A stretch of DNA of 32,762 nucleotides from Plectonema cf. radiosum LEGE 06105 (GTDB lineage: Bacteria > Cyanobacteriota > Cyanobacteriia > Cyanobacteriales > Nostocaceae). Both the position numbers and the translations under genes were made by a program. The notes beneath the pieces are model-generated. The model had not been told where the DNA came from. It made no database searches and saw only the letters and a program-made list of their open reading frames with translations. The stretch lies in assembly GCF_015207665.1 (NCBI RefSeq), contig NZ_JADEWL010000076.1, positions 1 through 32,762 on the forward strand. The letters are read 5' to 3'. Each line of letters begins with the position of its first letter. The first letter of the stretch is position 1. Below, in pieces: positions 1 through 8,457 of the stretch.

Positions 1-2
1 CT

Positions 3-596
3 CCCAATCTCCCCATCGCCGCCTTAATCCTCGCTGGCGGTAAAAGTTCTCGTATGGGTACAGATAAAGCACTTGTAAATTACCAAGGTAAGCCGATGTT
101 GCTTTCTGTTTATCAAGTTGCTGCTGAATGTACCCAACAAGTTTATATTTTGACTCCTTGGATTGAGCATTATCAAAATATTTTGCCATTAAATTGTAAT
201 TATCTAGTTGAAACTCAACCCGGAAAAGGACCAGTGAATGGTTTATCCGAAGGCTTCGAGCAAATTTCCGCTGATTGGATATTATTACTTGCTTGCGATC
301 TACCTTTATTAGATGTAGAAATTATTCAAAGTTGGATAAAGAAACTTTCAACAATTCCAACTTCAACATTGGCTTTAGTTCCCCAACGTTCGGATATTTG
401 GGAACCGATGTGTGGATTTTATCGCAAAGAGGTAAAAACTGAATTAGATAGTTTTTTAAAATCAGGAAAGCATTCGTTTCAAGAGTTTCTTTCGGGGATT
501 GAGGTAGAAGCTTTAACTGTTGATAAAAAAGTGGATTTGATGTTGTTTAATTGTAATTATCCAGAAGATTTAGAAAACAAAAACATCAACCCCTAG
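3..596 (+). CDS. mobA: Molybdenum cofactor guanylyltransferase MobA, 5' end outside window
   Basis: MobA attaches GMP to molybdopterin to make the guanine-dinucleotide form of the molybdenum cofactor; it is cytoplasmic. The open frame begins at the first in-frame codon of the window and is already inside the nucleotidyltransferase N-terminus: the signature LILAGGKSSRMGTDK is read from about 24 to 68. The ATG at 54 sits inside that motif, so it cannot be the true start; the real start lies to the left of the window. Further along, LLLACDLPLLD matches the metal-binding aspartate strand of the family, and the WEPMCGFYR segment is typical of MobA. Roughly the first 5-15 residues are missing. It converges on the leftward thioesterase gene at 705, with about 110 bp between. 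Family assignment is firm; the exact guanylyl specificity rests on family resemblance. Confidence 0.85.
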   Translation, partial: PNLPIAALILAGGKSSRMGTDKALVNYQGKPMLLSVYQVAAECTQQVYILTPWIEHYQNILPLNCNYLVETQPGKGPVNGLSEGFEQISADWILLLACDLPLLDVEIIQSWIKKLSTIPTSTLALVPQRSDIWEPMCGFYRKEVKTELDSFLKSGKHSFQEFLSGIEVEALTVDKKVDLMLFNCNYPEDLENKNINP

Positions 597-704
597 CAAA
601 ATCACTAAACTTACCCATACAAGCAAAGCCCACCGGAGGTGCTTCACTGCATATTCATACAGAAACGGTATTACTAATGTTGAATCACCAAAATAACTAA
701 ATTA

Positions 705-1151
705 TTAATTTATTGCTACATAAACACCAGTAAAATTTGCCGCCTTCATACCACCAGTAAACACATCAACATTCAACTCAATTCTACTTTTTGATTTCTT
801 TTCTAATATTTTGATAAACTTCTGCCAAATTTGCTCCGATGGGAACGGACAAAAAGCGATAAAATTACCATTAATGGGCTGAAGATATTCTATAGAATTA
901 CGCTGGATGACAATTCGCGAGGATAAAGATAACGCTTGTAAATTAGCATGAACTAAAGTCCATCCGGAAAGAATCGCTAAAGCACAAACACTACCACCAA
1001 ACACTGTCGAACGATGATTTATATTTGGTGTTAATGCCCCTTGCAAAGTAACACCATGTTGATCAACTTGCTTAACCTTAACCTCCATATATTTAGATAG
1101 TGGAATATGCTGATGGAGGTAACTTTCAACTTCTGCAATGCCCAGAAACAT
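705..1151 (-). CDS. Hotdog-fold thioesterase, YiiD C-terminal-domain type
   Basis: A 148-residue protein resembling the stand-alone YiiD_C putative thioesterase domain. The central helix region carries the hotdog-like segment NHRSTVFGGSVCALAILSGW (about residues 45-64), where an asparagine/histidine and the glycine pair precede the buried helix. The family is presumed to hydrolyse acyl-CoA or acyl-ACP thioesters, but no substrate is indicated. It starts with ATG at 1151 and has the full length of the domain, with no signal peptide or membrane segment. It is the last gene of a leftward group (apt, ABC permease, the small ORF at 1184, this gene) and is 32 bp from the small ORF upstream, so those two are probably co-transcribed. 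The fold is likely; the substrate is unknown. Confidence 0.7.
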   Translation of the reverse strand: MFLGIAEVESYLHQHIPLSKYMEVKVKQVDQHGVTLQGALTPNINHRSTVFGGSVCALAILSGWTLVHANLQALSLSSRIVIQRNSIEYLQPINGNFIAFCPFPSEQIWQKFIKILEKKSKSRIELNVDVFTGGMKAANFTGVYVAIN

Positions 1152-1183
1152 GATTTTAATTAATTATGACAATAAATCAATTA

Positions 1184-1486
1184 TCAATTCCCAATTCCCA
1201 ATTTACTTTGTAATAAAAAATCAATTTTAGGTAATAATGGGTCAGTTACAATACCCACACCATTAAAACTCCATCGTTGAAGTACAGTTTTTAATTGACT
1301 ACCCGAAATCGATTCTACCACCAGACGGTCTACTAAATCACCAGCATGGGTATTCAAATAGCTTAAAGCATCAAAACTTTCGCGAAATATCAATACAAAA
1401 GTAGACCCATCATCTTCATTAGGACGCGCTGCTAAATACCGACCATCAGCTTTAGACCTGATTAAATAATATATTTCCGACAACAT
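1184..1486 (-). CDS. Small conserved-looking hypothetical protein
   Basis: I do not recognise a named family. The ATG at 1486 gives 100 residues; the 6-codon extension to 1504 would need a GTG start and is less likely. The N-terminus (MLSEIYYLIRSKADGRYLAA) suggests a strand pair, and the middle reads like a compact alpha/beta protein (VLIFRESFDALSYLNTH, then VVESISGSQLKTVL), rather like small cyanobacterial proteins seen next to unrelated genes. There is no signal peptide, transmembrane segment, cysteine cluster or obvious catalytic motif. It lies 32 bp upstream of the thioesterase gene and on the same strand, which suggests a two-gene unit. The amino-acid pattern looks coding rather than random, but function cannot be inferred. 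Confidence 0.55.
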   Translation of the reverse strand: MLSEIYYLIRSKADGRYLAARPNEDDGSTFVLIFRESFDALSYLNTHAGDLVDRLVVESISGSQLKTVLQRWSFNGVGIVTDPLLPKIDFLLQSKLGIGN

Positions 1487-1579
1487 AAGAAAAGTTAGTA
1501 CCACCGGAGTTAGGAATTATAAAAATAGTGGTAGTTGGCAGCCCCAGGGCTTGCTCATTATCTTTAATTATCCTCAAGC

Positions 1580-1612
1580 CCAATTACCAATTACCAATTA
1601 CCAATTACCAAT
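1580..1612. repeat. STRR heptamer array (CAATTAC)
   Basis: About 4.5 tandem copies of CAATTAC sit immediately beyond the stop codon (1613-1615) of the leftward ABC permease gene. On the strand of that gene the unit reads GTAATTG and so carries TAA. This matches the short tandemly repeated repetitive (STRR) sequences known from heterocystous cyanobacteria. Confidence 0.85.
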
Positions 1613-2662
1613 TTAAGATTTTCCTAAAGTAATGCGAGGATCGGCAATTTTAAGTAATAAGTCTGCTACCAAATTACCAGTAATCAATAGCACTGCGCCC
1701 ATTATCAAACTAGCCATTAATACATATAAATCTTGAGCGCGTACTGCTTGCAAAGTCAAAGTACCCAAACCGGGCCAATTAAAGAAAAATTCGGCAATAA
1801 AAGCACCACTTAATAAAGCTGCTAATTCAAATCCCAATAAAGTAATTAGCGGATTTATGGCATTACGAAGAGCGTGGACGTAAATAACTCGGTTTTCTGG
1901 TAATCCTTTGGCACGGGCTGTTTGAATGTAATCTTGACGCAATACATCTAATAATTCCCCGCGAGTTATACGCTGTAATCCAGCAAAACTGGTGATGCTC
2001 AAAGCAATGGTAGGTAAAATCATATGCCACAGAATATCAATCACTTTTCCCACGGGTGATAGTTCGGCGTGATAAATACTCGTCATATTTCCTACTGGGA
2101 ATAGAGGAGTTGTAATTTGAGCAAAAATTAACAACAACAAAGCTGTAATAAAGCTGGGAAAACCTTGTCCGGCATAGCTAATTACTTGTAAAATCCTGTC
2201 GGTAGCGCGGTTTTGTTTGACGGCAGCTAAAATTCCCAAAGGAATGGCGATCGCCCAAGTGCAAATCAAGGATGCAATAGCCAACAATAAGGTTGCTGGC
2301 ACTCGTTCCCATATTAATGAAGCTACTGAACGTTGATAGAAAAAACTCGTCCCAAAATCTCCTTGAGAAATTATTCGCCACAGCCATAGGAAATACTGTA
2401 CGTGCCAAGGTTTATCTAAACCAAACTGCTCTTGGAGTTCCTGAATTCTTTCTGGAGAAATTTTGGGATTTTGTCGTAAATTATCTAAATAATCCCCTGG
2501 AGCTAATTGAATAATTAGAAAAGAAACTATCGACGCTAAAAGAATTGTCAGCAGCGCTTGCAATAGTCGTTTGACAATATAAAGAAACGTTTCGCTAGTT
2601 ACTATCCTCACAAACGAATCTTTACTTGATTCCCAAAAACTTTTTGATGTTGTTGCAGTCAT
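1613..2662 (-). CDS. ABC transporter permease, DppB/OppB family
   Basis: Inner-membrane permease subunit of a peptide/nickel-type (binding-protein-dependent) ABC importer. The 349-residue product has a first transmembrane helix at about 27-50, the family hallmark APGD just after it, then an extracytoplasmic loop and further helices. The cytoplasmic coupling (EAA-like) loop is seen in RQDYIQTARAKGL, and the C-terminus ends in the typical ADPRITLG. The ATG at 2662 is preferred: the extension to 2710 starts with TTG and only translates intergenic AAAGGTC-like repeats. No partner permease, ATPase or solute-binding protein lies in this window, which is common in cyanobacteria where these subunits are scattered. 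The actual substrate (peptide, nickel or other) cannot be told from this subunit alone. Confidence 0.88.
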   Translation of the reverse strand: MTATTSKSFWESSKDSFVRIVTSETFLYIVKRLLQALLTILLASIVSFLIIQLAPGDYLDNLRQNPKISPERIQELQEQFGLDKPWHVQYFLWLWRIISQGDFGTSFFYQRSVASLIWERVPATLLLAIASLICTWAIAIPLGILAAVKQNRATDRILQVISYAGQGFPSFITALLLLIFAQITTPLFPVGNMTSIYHAELSPVGKVIDILWHMILPTIALSITSFAGLQRITRGELLDVLRQDYIQTARAKGLPENRVIYVHALRNAINPLITLLGFELAALLSGAFIAEFFFNWPGLGTLTLQAVRAQDLYVLMASLIMGAVLLITGNLVADLLLKIADPRITLGKS

Positions 2663-2750
2663 AGTAAAGGTCAAAGGTTTAAGCTCAAAGGTTAAAGGTC
2701 TGTATGTCAAAGGTTCCTAACAACTAACCACTAACCACTAACAACTAACA
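2663..2750. repeat. Two adjoining STRR-like repeats (AAAGGTY and ACTAACM)
   Basis: From 2663 to about 2716 there are imperfect AAAGGTC/AAAGGTT units; from 2717 to 2750 there are five ACTAACC/ACTAACA heptamers. The array fills the whole spacer between apt (stop at 2752-2754) and the permease start. On the minus strand the second array carries in-frame TAG triplets (GTTAGTG). Confidence 0.75.
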
Positions 2751-2751
2751 T

Positions 2752-3270
2752 TTAATATTCAACAAGAGTCACAATCGGTACATCTGGCAATTTCTTGCGT
2801 CCTTGCAATTCTTGTAGCTCGATGATAAACCCAAATCCAACTAATTCACAGCCAATCTTGTTTAGGAGTTCCGCAGTAGCACAAGCTGTTCCACCTGTGG
2901 CAATTAAATCATCAGCTATTATTACTCGACTCCCCGGTTGTAAAGCATCCTGATGCACTTCCAGACAGTCCGTACCATACTCTAGTGCATATTCAATTGA
3001 ATGAATCGACCCTGGTAATTTACCTTTTTTGCGGACGGGAATGAAACCCGCTCCTAAGTTGTAAGCCAAAGGTGCGCCGAAAATGAATCCTCGTGACTCC
3101 ATCCCGATTACAAAATCTGCCGTCATTCCAGCATCAGTACATTTTTGTGTAAATAAATCGATAGTGTATCTTAATCCTTGGGCATCGCGCAGCAAAGTAG
3201 TAATATCTCGAAACAAAATTCCGGGTTTAGGGAAATCAGGAATATCGCGAATCAACGATTTTAAATCCAT
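2752..3270 (-). CDS. apt: Adenine phosphoribosyltransferase
   Basis: Cytoplasmic purine-salvage enzyme converting adenine and PRPP to AMP and pyrophosphate. The 172-residue length is typical for the family. The N-terminus carries the Apt signature [18 protein letters not shown] (residues 10-27). The PRPP-binding loop is [13 protein letters not shown] at about 116-128, with the two acidic residues followed by the TGGT phosphate loop. [14 protein letters not shown] (56-69) and VRKKGKLPG (79-87) are also Apt-like. It starts at ATG 3270. The spacer to the downstream ABC permease is entirely repeat sequence, so co-transcription is possible but not shown. The family call is secure. Confidence 0.96.
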   Translation of the reverse strand: MDLKSLIRDIPDFPKPGILFRDITTLLRDAQGLRYTIDLFTQKCTDAGMTADFVIGMESRGFIFGAPLAYNLGAGFIPVRKKGKLPGSIHSIEYALEYGTDCLEVHQDALQPGSRVIIADDLIATGGTACATAELLNKIGCELVGFGFIIELQELQGRKKLPDVPIVTLVEY

Positions 3271-3958
3271 AATATACCAAAGTCATAATTGGCACAGTCC
3301 GATCAGCTAAACAACATCTAGGTTAAGCAAAACTGACTGCGTTACTCAATTTACTATATAAGCATAAAAAACTTGTCGCCCGGTTTCAGATATTTTGCTT
3401 TTAACGTTAAGTAAAAAGTGATTAAATCAGTTATCAGTACCTACAAGTTTATGAAGGGGGATTTAAATTCAGGAATTAAGTCCTAGGCATTTAACTGATA
3501 ACTGATAACTGGTAACTGGTAACTGATAACTGGTAACTGATAACTGATAACTGGTAACTGATAACTGATAACTTTGTTGATATTAACTGTAAACTAGCCG
3601 TCATAAAGGTTTAGGCTATAGTGGAGCTAATAATATTCCATGTGTGGCGTTCAGTTATGCTGTCAAAGAATCGCTCTTGATTTCTCAGATGGTTATTGGA
3701 TGTCGATTATTGACGAAAAGATCGAATTTGCCGCGAACAAGGGGTTGTAATTGTACTACTATTTTCAGATAGGTGAATTAAAAATGCTTTAAAACTTGGA
3801 TTTTCGGTATACGGAAAGCTTTGATATCAAAGAGTAATTAATGTATATATCAGGCAGTTGGATTACTACCAGATGCCAACATATTTTTTCGCAGGCTACC
3901 ATTGTTTAATCAATTTTACCGTTATTTTTAGGATAGCAGCCCTATAAGGAACTGATAA
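3271..3958. other. Long spacer between divergent apt and the DUF3038 gene
   Basis: No credible gene is seen. It must hold the promoters of apt (left) and of the DUF3038/DUF4335 pair (right). A repeat array lies at 3491-3574 (listed separately). The rest is AT-rich without an obvious RNA gene. A weak ribosome-binding match (AAGGAA) lies at about 3946-3951, 8 bases before the ATG at 3959. Confidence 0.6.
3491..3574. repeat. STRR heptamer array (AACTGAT / AACTGGT)
   Basis: About 12 tandem heptamers alternate between the variants AACTGAT and AACTGGT. The two variants are interspersed rather than in blocks, which suggests repeated slippage or gene conversion within the array. The same AACTGAT family recurs at 10047-10197, 27358-27402, 28132-28160 and 32566-32602. 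Confidence 0.9.
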
Positions 3959-4585
3959 ATGAATGTCTCCGCTCCTTTAACGCCGTTCAATAGTCCGGCG
4001 CAACAAGATTTACCGATGATTTTGGACACGCTACCCGACCCCGCAATCGAAGGAAAGGGATGTCCAAGACGAACCAGGCAACAAATTGACCTGATTTTAC
4101 TGGCAATTGAAGCTTTGGACCTTGGTGGCTCTGAAGCCATTTTGGCATTTGCTCAAGAGTTGGATTTGAAAGGAATTATCAAAGACCGAGTAAATTTATG
4201 GCGCATGCGTAGCACTAATCCTTTGCGAAGAGCTAATATTCGTCGTCCTTTGACCATTATGGAAGCAAAAGCTTTGGTGGTTATTTCTTGCTATTTAGCT
4301 AGACGATTGACTGTTGTCATCCGTCAATTGCTAATGATAAATCAGCAGATGGCTGACAAACAGATTCCTTTAGAACAAAATTTGCGATTGTCTAATTATT
4401 TAGAACGCTTTCGAGCGCATTTTAGAAGCCGCATGAACAAGAGACGTTCTGGATTATTATCACTTAATTCTGACGAAAAATTAAATGAATTAGCTGTAAA
4501 TTTATTAGCACAGTTACTTTTTTGTACGGGAACAGCCGGTATGCAGCGTTTCTGGATTAGTCTTTTTGATGGTGAAGTAGAATGA
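3959..4585 (+). CDS. DUF3038 family cyanobacterial protein
   Basis: A 208-residue, soluble, mostly helical protein that I recognise as the cyanobacteria-specific DUF3038 family, which has no assigned function. The segment CPRRTRQQIDLILLAIEALDL (about residues 33-53) and the following helices are typical. The body is rich in arginine and leucine (RRANIRRPLTIMEAKALVVI) and ends in a helical bundle. No signal peptide or membrane helix is seen. It starts at ATG 3959 with AAGGAA a few bases upstream. Its stop overlaps the next start as ATGA at 4582-4585, so the DUF4335 protein is translationally coupled. The constant pairing of these two families in cyanobacteria suggests the products interact; that is inference. 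Confidence 0.85.
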   Translation: MNVSAPLTPFNSPAQQDLPMILDTLPDPAIEGKGCPRRTRQQIDLILLAIEALDLGGSEAILAFAQELDLKGIIKDRVNLWRMRSTNPLRRANIRRPLTIMEAKALVVISCYLARRLTVVIRQLLMINQQMADKQIPLEQNLRLSNYLERFRAHFRSRMNKRRSGLLSLNSDEKLNELAVNLLAQLLFCTGTAGMQRFWISLFDGEVE

Positions 4586-6000
4586 ATATTCAACGTAAGT
4601 ACAGTTTACCTAATTGCACTCTACTTTTAGAAGGTTTAAACGACGCTTCAAAAACAACACAGTTTCAAGAAATGCGTCCGGAACTCTCTATTTTAGTAAA
4701 TGCCGAATGTACTTTATCTGGTTATACTCAACCCCTCGCGGGTGGTAGGCAGTTTTTTGAAAGTTTAGTTAGAGCTGTCAGTGCCTATGCTCAAGAATTT
4801 TTGAGTAATGTTTCTAACCCCCAAGCACACAATTCTGAATCGGAATTAGTACAGTTACAAAGAATTAATCATAATCAACACCGATTGAGCGTACATTCTG
4901 ACATGGCTCAAGGTAATTTAAATAATGGTGGTAATGCCAAACAAACCATTGAAATTGATTTAAACTCAGTACAATTGTTCGATTTAGTCGAAGCCGTAGA
5001 CCAATTTTTTGCTGATACTCAAACTTTGCCAGAATTGACTTTAGAACTACAACCAGTTGCGAGGGGACATAGTGCTGTTCAAGCTGTTTTACTCGAACAA
5101 GCAGTACCCGCGACTTTTGGACTCACCAGTTTAGCTGCTGCTGCCATCGCGTTTAATTTAATTCCTGCACCAGAGTTTAAAACACCATCTACCGAGCAAG
5201 AAAAGGTCAACTCCACTACTGAAGTCAATCCAACCAGTCAACCGACTCCCGGAGCTAATAAACAACAAGGGAATACCACTACAACACCTAACCAATCTTC
5301 TAATCAACCGGGAGTCGTGAGGGATTTAGAAAAACTGATTGGTTCAGCTCCCGAAATCAAGAATGCATCGCGATTGCGTAAATTGAATACTCAAGTATAC
5401 GAACAACTTAATCAAGCTTGGGAAAATCGTCAGTTGCAATCCGATTTGGTTTATCGTCTGGGTGCGGCTGGTGATGGTGCCATTATTGGTTACAAAGCTA
5501 TAGATGAAACAGCCAATGCGGGCATTGAACAAACTCCCCTACCTAAATTACTTTATAATCCCGCTAACAGTGCTGCCATCGCCAATGAACCAATTGCTCA
5601 ATTTAGGGCAGTTTTTAGAAAAACGGGAGTTTTGGAAGTTAGTCCCTGGATTGGATACATTAATAAGTCTGATAATCTAGGAACAAATATTACCGACCAA
5701 AACACCATTTCTAGTTTAAATCAAAAGCTATCAAGTACTATTCGTCAAAATTCCGGCAGTAATACTACTTATAATGAAGTATTAAAATATCGAGTAGCTG
5801 TTAAAGAAAATGGCAGCATTGCCGACTATGAACCATTGAATAAAGCAGCCTTTGACAATTTCCGACAAACGCCTATTCCCAAACTATTTCCAGGTGATAA
5901 TACGAACAATCCAGCACAAAAAGCATCTTTGGCTCAGTTTCAAGTGGAATTCAAACCAGGTGGAGAAGTGGAAATTACACCTTGGCAGGGATATCGTTAA
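4582..6000 (+). CDS. DUF4335 domain-containing protein
   Basis: A 472-residue cyanobacterial protein of the DUF4335 family, function unknown. Residues 1-170 form the conserved N-terminal domain (starting NIQRKYSLPNCTLLLEGL). A hydrophobic stretch at about 178-195 (FGLTSLAAAAIAFNLIPAP) could be a membrane anchor. A Thr/Pro/Gln/Asn-rich linker follows (about 200-245). The C-terminal half contains two related units: one ends near WIGY (about 355), the other ends with ITPWQGYR. In both, a PLPKL/PIPKL motif and an AQF(R/Q) strand precede the terminal strand, so the domain is duplicated. It starts inside the last codons of the DUF3038 gene (ATGA overlap). Its stop codon forms part of the first unit of a GGGTAAT array. 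The layout suggests a membrane-tethered protein with a periplasmic tail; that is inference. Confidence 0.82.
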   Translation: MNIQRKYSLPNCTLLLEGLNDASKTTQFQEMRPELSILVNAECTLSGYTQPLAGGRQFFESLVRAVSAYAQEFLSNVSNPQAHNSESELVQLQRINHNQHRLSVHSDMAQGNLNNGGNAKQTIEIDLNSVQLFDLVEAVDQFFADTQTLPELTLELQPVARGHSAVQAVLLEQAVPATFGLTSLAAAAIAFNLIPAPEFKTPSTEQEKVNSTTEVNPTSQPTPGANKQQGNTTTTPNQSSNQPGVVRDLEKLIGSAPEIKNASRLRKLNTQVYEQLNQAWENRQLQSDLVYRLGAAGDGAIIGYKAIDETANAGIEQTPLPKLLYNPANSAAIANEPIAQFRAVFRKTGVLEVSPWIGYINKSDNLGTNITDQNTISSLNQKLSSTIRQNSGSNTTYNEVLKYRVAVKENGSIADYEPLNKAAFDNFRQTPIPKLFPGDNTNNPAQKASLAQFQVEFKPGGEVEITPWQGYR

Positions 6001-6054
6001 TGGGTAATGGGTAATGGGTAATGGGTAATGGGTAATGGGTAATGGGTAATGGGT
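5998..6054. repeat. STRR heptamer array (GGGTAAT)
   Basis: Seven to eight almost perfect GGGTAAT heptamers start with the TAA stop codon of the DUF4335 gene. They are complementary to the ATTACC-based array at 6118-6194. Confidence 0.92.
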
Positions 6055-6117
6055 GAAATAATTAATAATCAGGAAGTTTTGACGGACACGCTACGCGCTT
6101 TTTAAAATATATACTTC

Positions 6118-6194
6118 AATTACCAATCCCCAATTACCAATTACCTATTACCAATTACCTATTACCAATTACCTATTACCAATTACCCATTACC
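6118..6194. repeat. STRR heptamer array (ATTACCA / ATTACCT)
   Basis: About ten heptamers of the ATTACCN type run up to and into the stop codon (6190-6192) of the leftward PBP gene. On that gene's strand the units read GGTAAT and supply the TAA. With the array at 5998-6054 it makes a large imperfect inverted repeat between two convergent genes, which could act as a two-way terminator. Confidence 0.88.
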
Positions 6195-8457
6195 TGACAA
6201 CTTTACCCATATAATTTCCCCATAATTGAGCGGCTTGGGCGCTACTACCTCTGGTGGGAGAATTGTTATCGTTTCCCAACCAAATGCCCGTAGTTAGTTG
6301 CCGACGGGGGATAAAGCCAATAAACCACAAATCAACGTTTTTATCTGTGGTGCCGGTTTTTCCACCTTCTCCAAATCCAATAGAAGCACCTCGCCCCGTA
6401 CCGCTTGTGACTACTTGACGCATTAAATTAATCATCGTGTCAGCAACCCCAGCTTTAAGCACTCTATTATTAGCTTCTCGATCTTGATTGAAAGAATAAA
6501 TCACGCGACAGGTTGATAAGTCATTGCGATCGCTACACTGACTACTATCAAGAATTCGTTTGATAGCATGGGGACGATTCCATACACCCCGATTACCAAC
6601 AGCGGCGAAAGCTCCGGTCATTTCTAATACAGTTGTTTCACTTTGACCTAATACTAAACCAGGAACTGGATTAAGTTGCGATCGCACTCCCAATCTTTCG
6701 GCAGTTTTGACTACTTTATCCAAGCCAACATCGCGAGCAATTCGCAAAGCAATGGGGTTTTCTGAAAGAGCGTATCCAGTCGCAATAGTCAATGGAGCAG
6801 TACCGCTTCTACAAGGTTTATAAGTAAAACCCTGCCAAGTTATAGAATTACAGCCATAACTTCTTCCTGTAGAAAATCCTTGTTCGATAGCGGCGGTGTA
6901 TGGAAAAATTTTAAACGTGGAGCCTGGTTGTCTTTTTGCTTGATAAGCCCGATTAAACTGAGTGGTTTGATAATTGCTACCACCAACCATCGCAATAATC
7001 GCACCTGTACTCGAATCAAGAGTGACTATAGCTCCTTGAGAAAAGCCAAAATTCGCTCCACTAGTTTTAATGTGGTTATTTAACGAAGCTTCAGCAGTTT
7101 CTTGAATTTTTGGGTCTAGCTGAGTTTCAATAATAAAATTTCCTTCAGATGCCAATTCTTTTCCCAAAATAAATTCCAGCTCGCTAAATACATAATCGTA
7201 AAAATAAGGAGCAATTCTGTTGGCTTGACGCTCGCAAACCTTCGAGCTAACTTCAAGGGGCGAACGTCTGGAACTATTGTACTCATCTTGCTTGAGTCCA
7301 CCCATTTCTCGCATTCGTCTTAACACACGATTGCGATAGCCAATAATTCTATTTCTGCTTTGAGTATCACCGCAAAAATTAAACCCATTGGGAGCGGGTA
7401 AAATTCCCACTAAAGTCGCAGACTCTGCTGCTGTCAATTCTTTAGCTGATTTTTCAAAATAATACCGCGCAGCATCTTCAAACCCCGAAGTATTTACACC
7501 CAAATAAACTCGGTTTAGGTAACTTAATAAAATATCGTCTTTACTATAAAAAGTTTCTAGCTTCAACGATACAATAGCTTCTCGGACTTTGCGACCTAGA
7601 GAATCCTGTCTGCCTACATAATCTCGGAATAAACTACGGGCTACTTGCTGAGTAACCGTACTCGCACCTTGTTGTACATCACCGCTACGGGTATTGATAA
7701 GTACGGCTCGTAAAATACCATAGGGGTCAACACCGAAGTGCCAATTAAAACGGCTATCTTCGGAAGCTACAACCGCTCCAGGTAAATAAGGACCAAAATC
7801 CGACAGTTTTTTCAAATCTATATGAGCAATAGTTCGGGGTTCTTGTAAGGGTGTTTCACCATCTCCAGCGTAAACTACTACTGGACCTTGAGTGGCTTCG
7901 GGTAGAGGTCTAACCGAAAATTTTAGCCATTCGATACCAATTATCAAAGCAAACAACAGACTGACTCCGGCTACTCCATAACCTGCCCAAGTCGCAGTTT
8001 TTACGTAAAAAGGTGGCGGATCTAAATATTGTAAACGTACCGAAGCCGCAAGTTCGGGTGGTCCTAAAGTCAAAACATCACCATGACGCAATTCCAAAGA
8101 TTCAATTCTACGCTTACCTCGATAAATGCCATTGGTTGATTTTTCATCTTTAATGACAAAAACCGACTTGCCTTGAGACGAATCTCGTGATAACGACAGA
8201 TGAATTTGGCTGACAACCGGATTTCGGATGACTATATCGCAGGATTTGGAACTACGACCAATCGTATAGCGATCGCCAAGCAAAGGATACATTTGAGCCG
8301 TTGATGCCCCAGCTTCCTGTACCCAAAGTTCTGGTACCCTAGCATTCGGCTTGAGCGCCAGCTTGGAAAAATCAACCCGAGCTTGAATTGTCTGTACAGC
8401 TTGAGTCAGTTGACCAAGCAATGTCTGTGGCTTTTTCGGGGGTTGGGGAGAACTCAT
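6190..8457 (-). CDS. FHA-domain class A penicillin-binding protein (PBP1A type)
   Basis: Bifunctional peptidoglycan synthase of 755 residues. An N-terminal cytoplasmic FHA domain (about 55-145) shows the phosphothreonine-binding pattern: YTIGR with R68, SQIH with S83/H86, and STNG with N109. One transmembrane helix follows at about 157-178. The glycosyltransferase-51 domain comes next, with catalytic Glu233 in ASEDSRF and the GASTVTQQ motif (264-271). The transpeptidase domain has the nucleophile Ser513 in GSTFK, SEN at 565-567 and KTGT at 700-703. All catalytic residues are intact. The FHA domain implies control by a Ser/Thr kinase, known for such fusions in cyanobacteria but not shown here. 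It starts at ATG 8457. The stop lies inside a repeat array. Confidence 0.95.
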   Translation of the reverse strand: MSSPQPPKKPQTLLGQLTQAVQTIQARVDFSKLALKPNARVPELWVQEAGASTAQMYPLLGDRYTIGRSSKSCDIVIRNPVVSQIHLSLSRDSSQGKSVFVIKDEKSTNGIYRGKRRIESLELRHGDVLTLGPPELAASVRLQYLDPPPFYVKTATWAGYGVAGVSLLFALIIGIEWLKFSVRPLPEATQGPVVVYAGDGETPLQEPRTIAHIDLKKLSDFGPYLPGAVVASEDSRFNWHFGVDPYGILRAVLINTRSGDVQQGASTVTQQVARSLFRDYVGRQDSLGRKVREAIVSLKLETFYSKDDILLSYLNRVYLGVNTSGFEDAARYYFEKSAKELTAAESATLVGILPAPNGFNFCGDTQSRNRIIGYRNRVLRRMREMGGLKQDEYNSSRRSPLEVSSKVCERQANRIAPYFYDYVFSELEFILGKELASEGNFIIETQLDPKIQETAEASLNNHIKTSGANFGFSQGAIVTLDSSTGAIIAMVGGSNYQTTQFNRAYQAKRQPGSTFKIFPYTAAIEQGFSTGRSYGCNSITWQGFTYKPCRSGTAPLTIATGYALSENPIALRIARDVGLDKVVKTAERLGVRSQLNPVPGLVLGQSETTVLEMTGAFAAVGNRGVWNRPHAIKRILDSSQCSDRNDLSTCRVIYSFNQDREANNRVLKAGVADTMINLMRQVVTSGTGRGASIGFGEGGKTGTTDKNVDLWFIGFIPRRQLTTGIWLGNDNNSPTRGSSAQAAQLWGNYMGKVVR

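Noticed and set aside
54-596. ATG at 54 as the start of mobA
   Set aside because: The frame is open to the left edge and the nucleotide-binding signature begins upstream of this ATG.
2663-2710. N-terminal extension of the ABC permease
   Set aside because: Starts with TTG and translates only intergenic repeat sequence.
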